From Gammaproteobacteria bacterium (GTDB taxonomy: Bacteria; Pseudomonadota; Gammaproteobacteria; Pseudomonadales; Cellvibrionaceae), in contig JAGKWO010000001.1 of the NCBI GenBank assembly GCA_021151835.1, forward strand, positions 310,001-374,000: a DNA stretch of 64,000 bases, given 5' to 3'. The notes beneath the pieces were generated by a model, which saw nothing but the letters and a program-made list of their open reading frames with translations, did not search any database and had not been told where the DNA came from. Within the stretch, counting starts at the first letter, position 1; the number at the start of each line of letters is the position of its first letter. Below are positions 62,405 to 64,000 of this stretch, piece after piece. The position numbers were made by a program, and so were the translations under genes.

Positions 62405-63991
62405 TTAATTACAAGTCGTTTTAATATCGTTCAGCGGCCCGCGGTTCATTCCCGAACGGGATGTTAACTCTGCCGGGCAAGCAACTTCCTTGTATTTCAA
62501 TGCCGGATTGTCTGCGGCTTCAAACCAGTTGGCGTACCAGGTGCAGGCTTGTTGCAACTCGGTTAATCCACGCGAACCAAACACACTATTGCAGCGGTTG
62601 GTCAAACAACTTTTGTATTGCGCCAGACTCGCGTTGTAACCCAACTCCTGTTTACAAGCGGCGAGGAAACCACCGTACTGCGCACCCAATTCAGAATTGG
62701 CAACACCCCACTGCGCAGAGCACGCATTGAACGCACCTACGCCGCCACCGGGAACCAGAATATCGAATTGGCCACCACCCACGTCGTAACCGATATTCGT
62801 TGCCTGGACAATCATCACTTTTCCGGCGAGCGCTGACGAACCCGGATCACCCGGTGAGTTGTGGGATTGCCCCGTGAATTCCAATTGATAACAACGGCCG
62901 CACACATCGCCACTCGCCGTAGCCGCATAGCCGTAAGCTAATTTATCGCTCACCGCAAATGGTGCCATGCCCCAACACATGTGCGCACTGCCACCGCCAT
63001 TACCACATGCACTGCCCGCATTCACATCGGTTAAACGCGAATTGTTGCTGCCACATGCCGGTAGCGGATTAACAACGGAAGGCACATTGGCGGTCCAACT
63101 GCAATGTGCTTTGCAACAATCCCAATAACGCGTTGCGTAGCCGTTACAGGTCGCGCCCAAAACGATGCTGCTGGTAGAAGAATTACTCACCGATGAACGC
63201 ATCGAAGAGCTGGACGATGACACAACCACCACACTGCTTGATGAGCTACGACTCGCTACCACTACGCTGGATGAACCCCCGGAATTCACTATTCCGTACG
63301 GCGCCGGTTGCGCGCTACAGGTTGAGCGGGCCACACAACTTTTTCCATTTTCGTAACCCCAACCGCTGGTCGTATTGGCGCACAATGGCGTAACAGTTCC
63401 ATACCAGTTACACGCTTGCCCGCCAGTTGTTATCGAACTGGATGATGATGACCGCACAGACGATGAAGGGATGCTGGACGATATCCGCGATGAAGAAACC
63501 GGAATTACCGAAGAGCCGGGACGCGACGAACTTGAAATCGCTACGCTTGATGCTGCAACACTGGAAGTGACCACTGTATTGCAGACCGCACCGGTAATCG
63601 CCGGCACTTGCGCCTTGCTCGCGCCATTGTTGCCCTGGATACCAAATTCAATACTTGAATTAACCGCGATATTGCCGTTCCAGTTTAACGGTGTCGCGGT
63701 GTAGGGATTGGAACCGGACAGCGTTGCGTTCCAGCTGCTGGTTACCCGCGAGCCATCGCTATAATTCCAACCGATATTCCAGCCGGAAATGGCATTGGTG
63801 CCATTATTGGTGATACGAATTGTTGCGGTAAACCCGCTGCCCCAATCATTCGCAATAATATATTCACATTTTGCAGCCTGTGCGTGACCGGTTTGCATTA
63901 CAGCTAACAGCAAGGTCGCACTAACCATACTTTTTTTTATGGACGATGTTTTTGAGGTCAACGTTGTTAAAGAAAAATTTTTGATGGCCAT
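62405..63991 (-). CDS. GH45 endoglucanase with CBM2 and CBM10 (Cel45A-like)
   Basis: 528 aa secreted cellulase. Signal peptide to about residue 39 (HAQA). CBM2 (about 40-140; CEYIIANDWGSGFTATI, ISGWNIGW). Poly-Ser linker (about 145-190). CBM10 (about 193-235; CNWYGTVTPLCANTTSGWGYENG). Second Ser linker. GH45 domain from about 285: RYWDCCKAHCSW gives the nucleophilic-type Asp291, and GGGQFDILVPGGG the second catalytic Asp. The order CBM2-CBM10-GH45 matches Cel45A of Cellvibrio japonicus. Acts outside the cell on cellulose. The gene is complete in the window. Confidence 0.95.
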   Translation of the reverse strand: MAIKNFSLTTLTSKTSSIKKSMVSATLLLAVMQTGHAQAAKCEYIIANDWGSGFTATIRITNNGTNAISGWNIGWNYSDGSRVTSSWNATLSGSNPYTATPLNWNGNIAVNSSIEFGIQGNNGASKAQVPAITGAVCNTVVTSSVAASSVAISSSSRPGSSVIPVSSSRISSSIPSSSVRSSSSSSITTGGQACNWYGTVTPLCANTTSGWGYENGKSCVARSTCSAQPAPYGIVNSGGSSSVVVASRSSSSSVVVVSSSSSSMRSSVSNSSTSSIVLGATCNGYATRYWDCCKAHCSWTANVPSVVNPLPACGSNNSRLTDVNAGSACGNGGGSAHMCWGMAPFAVSDKLAYGYAATASGDVCGRCYQLEFTGQSHNSPGDPGSSALAGKVMIVQATNIGYDVGGGQFDILVPGGGVGAFNACSAQWGVANSELGAQYGGFLAACKQELGYNASLAQYKSCLTNRCNSVFGSRGLTELQQACTWYANWFEAADNPALKYKEVACPAELTSRSGMNRGPLNDIKTTCN

Positions 63992-64000
63992 TTTTTTTAA

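Noticed and set aside
62405..63991. Ser-rich minus-strand repeats as possible frameshift or assembly error
   Set aside because: The frame is continuous, and poly-Ser linkers between CBM and catalytic domains are usual in Cellvibrio cellulases.
1..64000. CRISPR array, prophage, integron or transfer-RNA gene
   Set aside because: No spaced direct repeats, integrase, transposase, attachment-site pair or cloverleaf sequence was seen on either strand.

Overview
The window looks like a chromosomal segment of a gammaproteobacterial polysaccharide degrader, most likely Cellvibrio or a close relative. The clearest signs are a GH45 endoglucanase with CBM2 and CBM10 modules joined by poly-serine linkers, a lipoprotein GH5 cellulase, a secreted GH3 enzyme with a PA14 insert and two PEP-CTERM proteins. 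The rest is ordinary Pseudomonas-like chromosome (vfr, trpEGDC, ampDE/ampG, coq7, dapE, groESL, sodB). No tRNA, rRNA, insertion sequence, integrase or CRISPR array was seen.

Layout. 1-6.1 kb: partial argG, a dCache chemoreceptor, sbcB, carbonic anhydrase and phhB. 6.1-20.4 kb: a membrane GAF/PAS protein with a degenerate kinase core, facing an 11-gene minus-strand chemosensory run (receptor, two STAS proteins, REC-PP2C-HATPase regulator, CheY, CheA, CheW, PAS receptor, CheR, CheD, CheB). 20.6-27.7 kb: fumarase, a coiled-coil membrane protein, sodB, groL-groS, fxsA and a DUF481 protein. 27.8-33.4 kb: alkyltransferase-like protein, ampG, yajQ, ampE, ampD and an AAA+ ATPase. 33.5-38.4 kb: GH3, coq7, an OsmC protein and vfr. 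38.5-43.5 kb: trpE-trpG-trpD-trpC and rpe. 43.6-51.4 kb: a DUF3530 protein, a candidate Csr-type small RNA, a DTW protein, dapE, a VAO-family flavoprotein, an MFS transporter and a methyltransferase. 51.6-54.3 kb: an RNA-repair operon. 54.3-64 kb: a PEP-CTERM protein, a DUF1461 protein, GH5, a periplasmic flavin module, two small-fold enzymes, a second PEP-CTERM protein and the GH45 cellulase.

The most interesting locus is 51.6-54.3 kb. A strong sigma-70 promoter leads into a 9-codon leader ORF in which four codons are TAC, TAC, CAC and AAC. Its Shine-Dalgarno lies in a hairpin arm. Further hairpins and a textbook intrinsic terminator follow before rtcB (RNA ligase). rtcB is followed tightly by an unrecognised 311-aa gene and a small basic ORF. 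An intrinsic terminator lies inside that ORF ahead of its stop codon, as in arfA and brfA. I infer a candidate attenuated RNA-damage operon. The leader codons are those read by GUN-anticodon tRNAs, the known targets of colicin E5-type anticodon nucleases, whose products RtcB can seal. The sequence features are visible; the sensing model is inference.

The chemosensory run has three unusual design points: a CheA with five [YF]GFF motifs in its linker, a soluble receptor with three near-identical PAS repeats and a CheR-type C-terminal pentapeptide, and a built-in partner-switching module (PP2C/RsbW-like regulator plus two STAS proteins).
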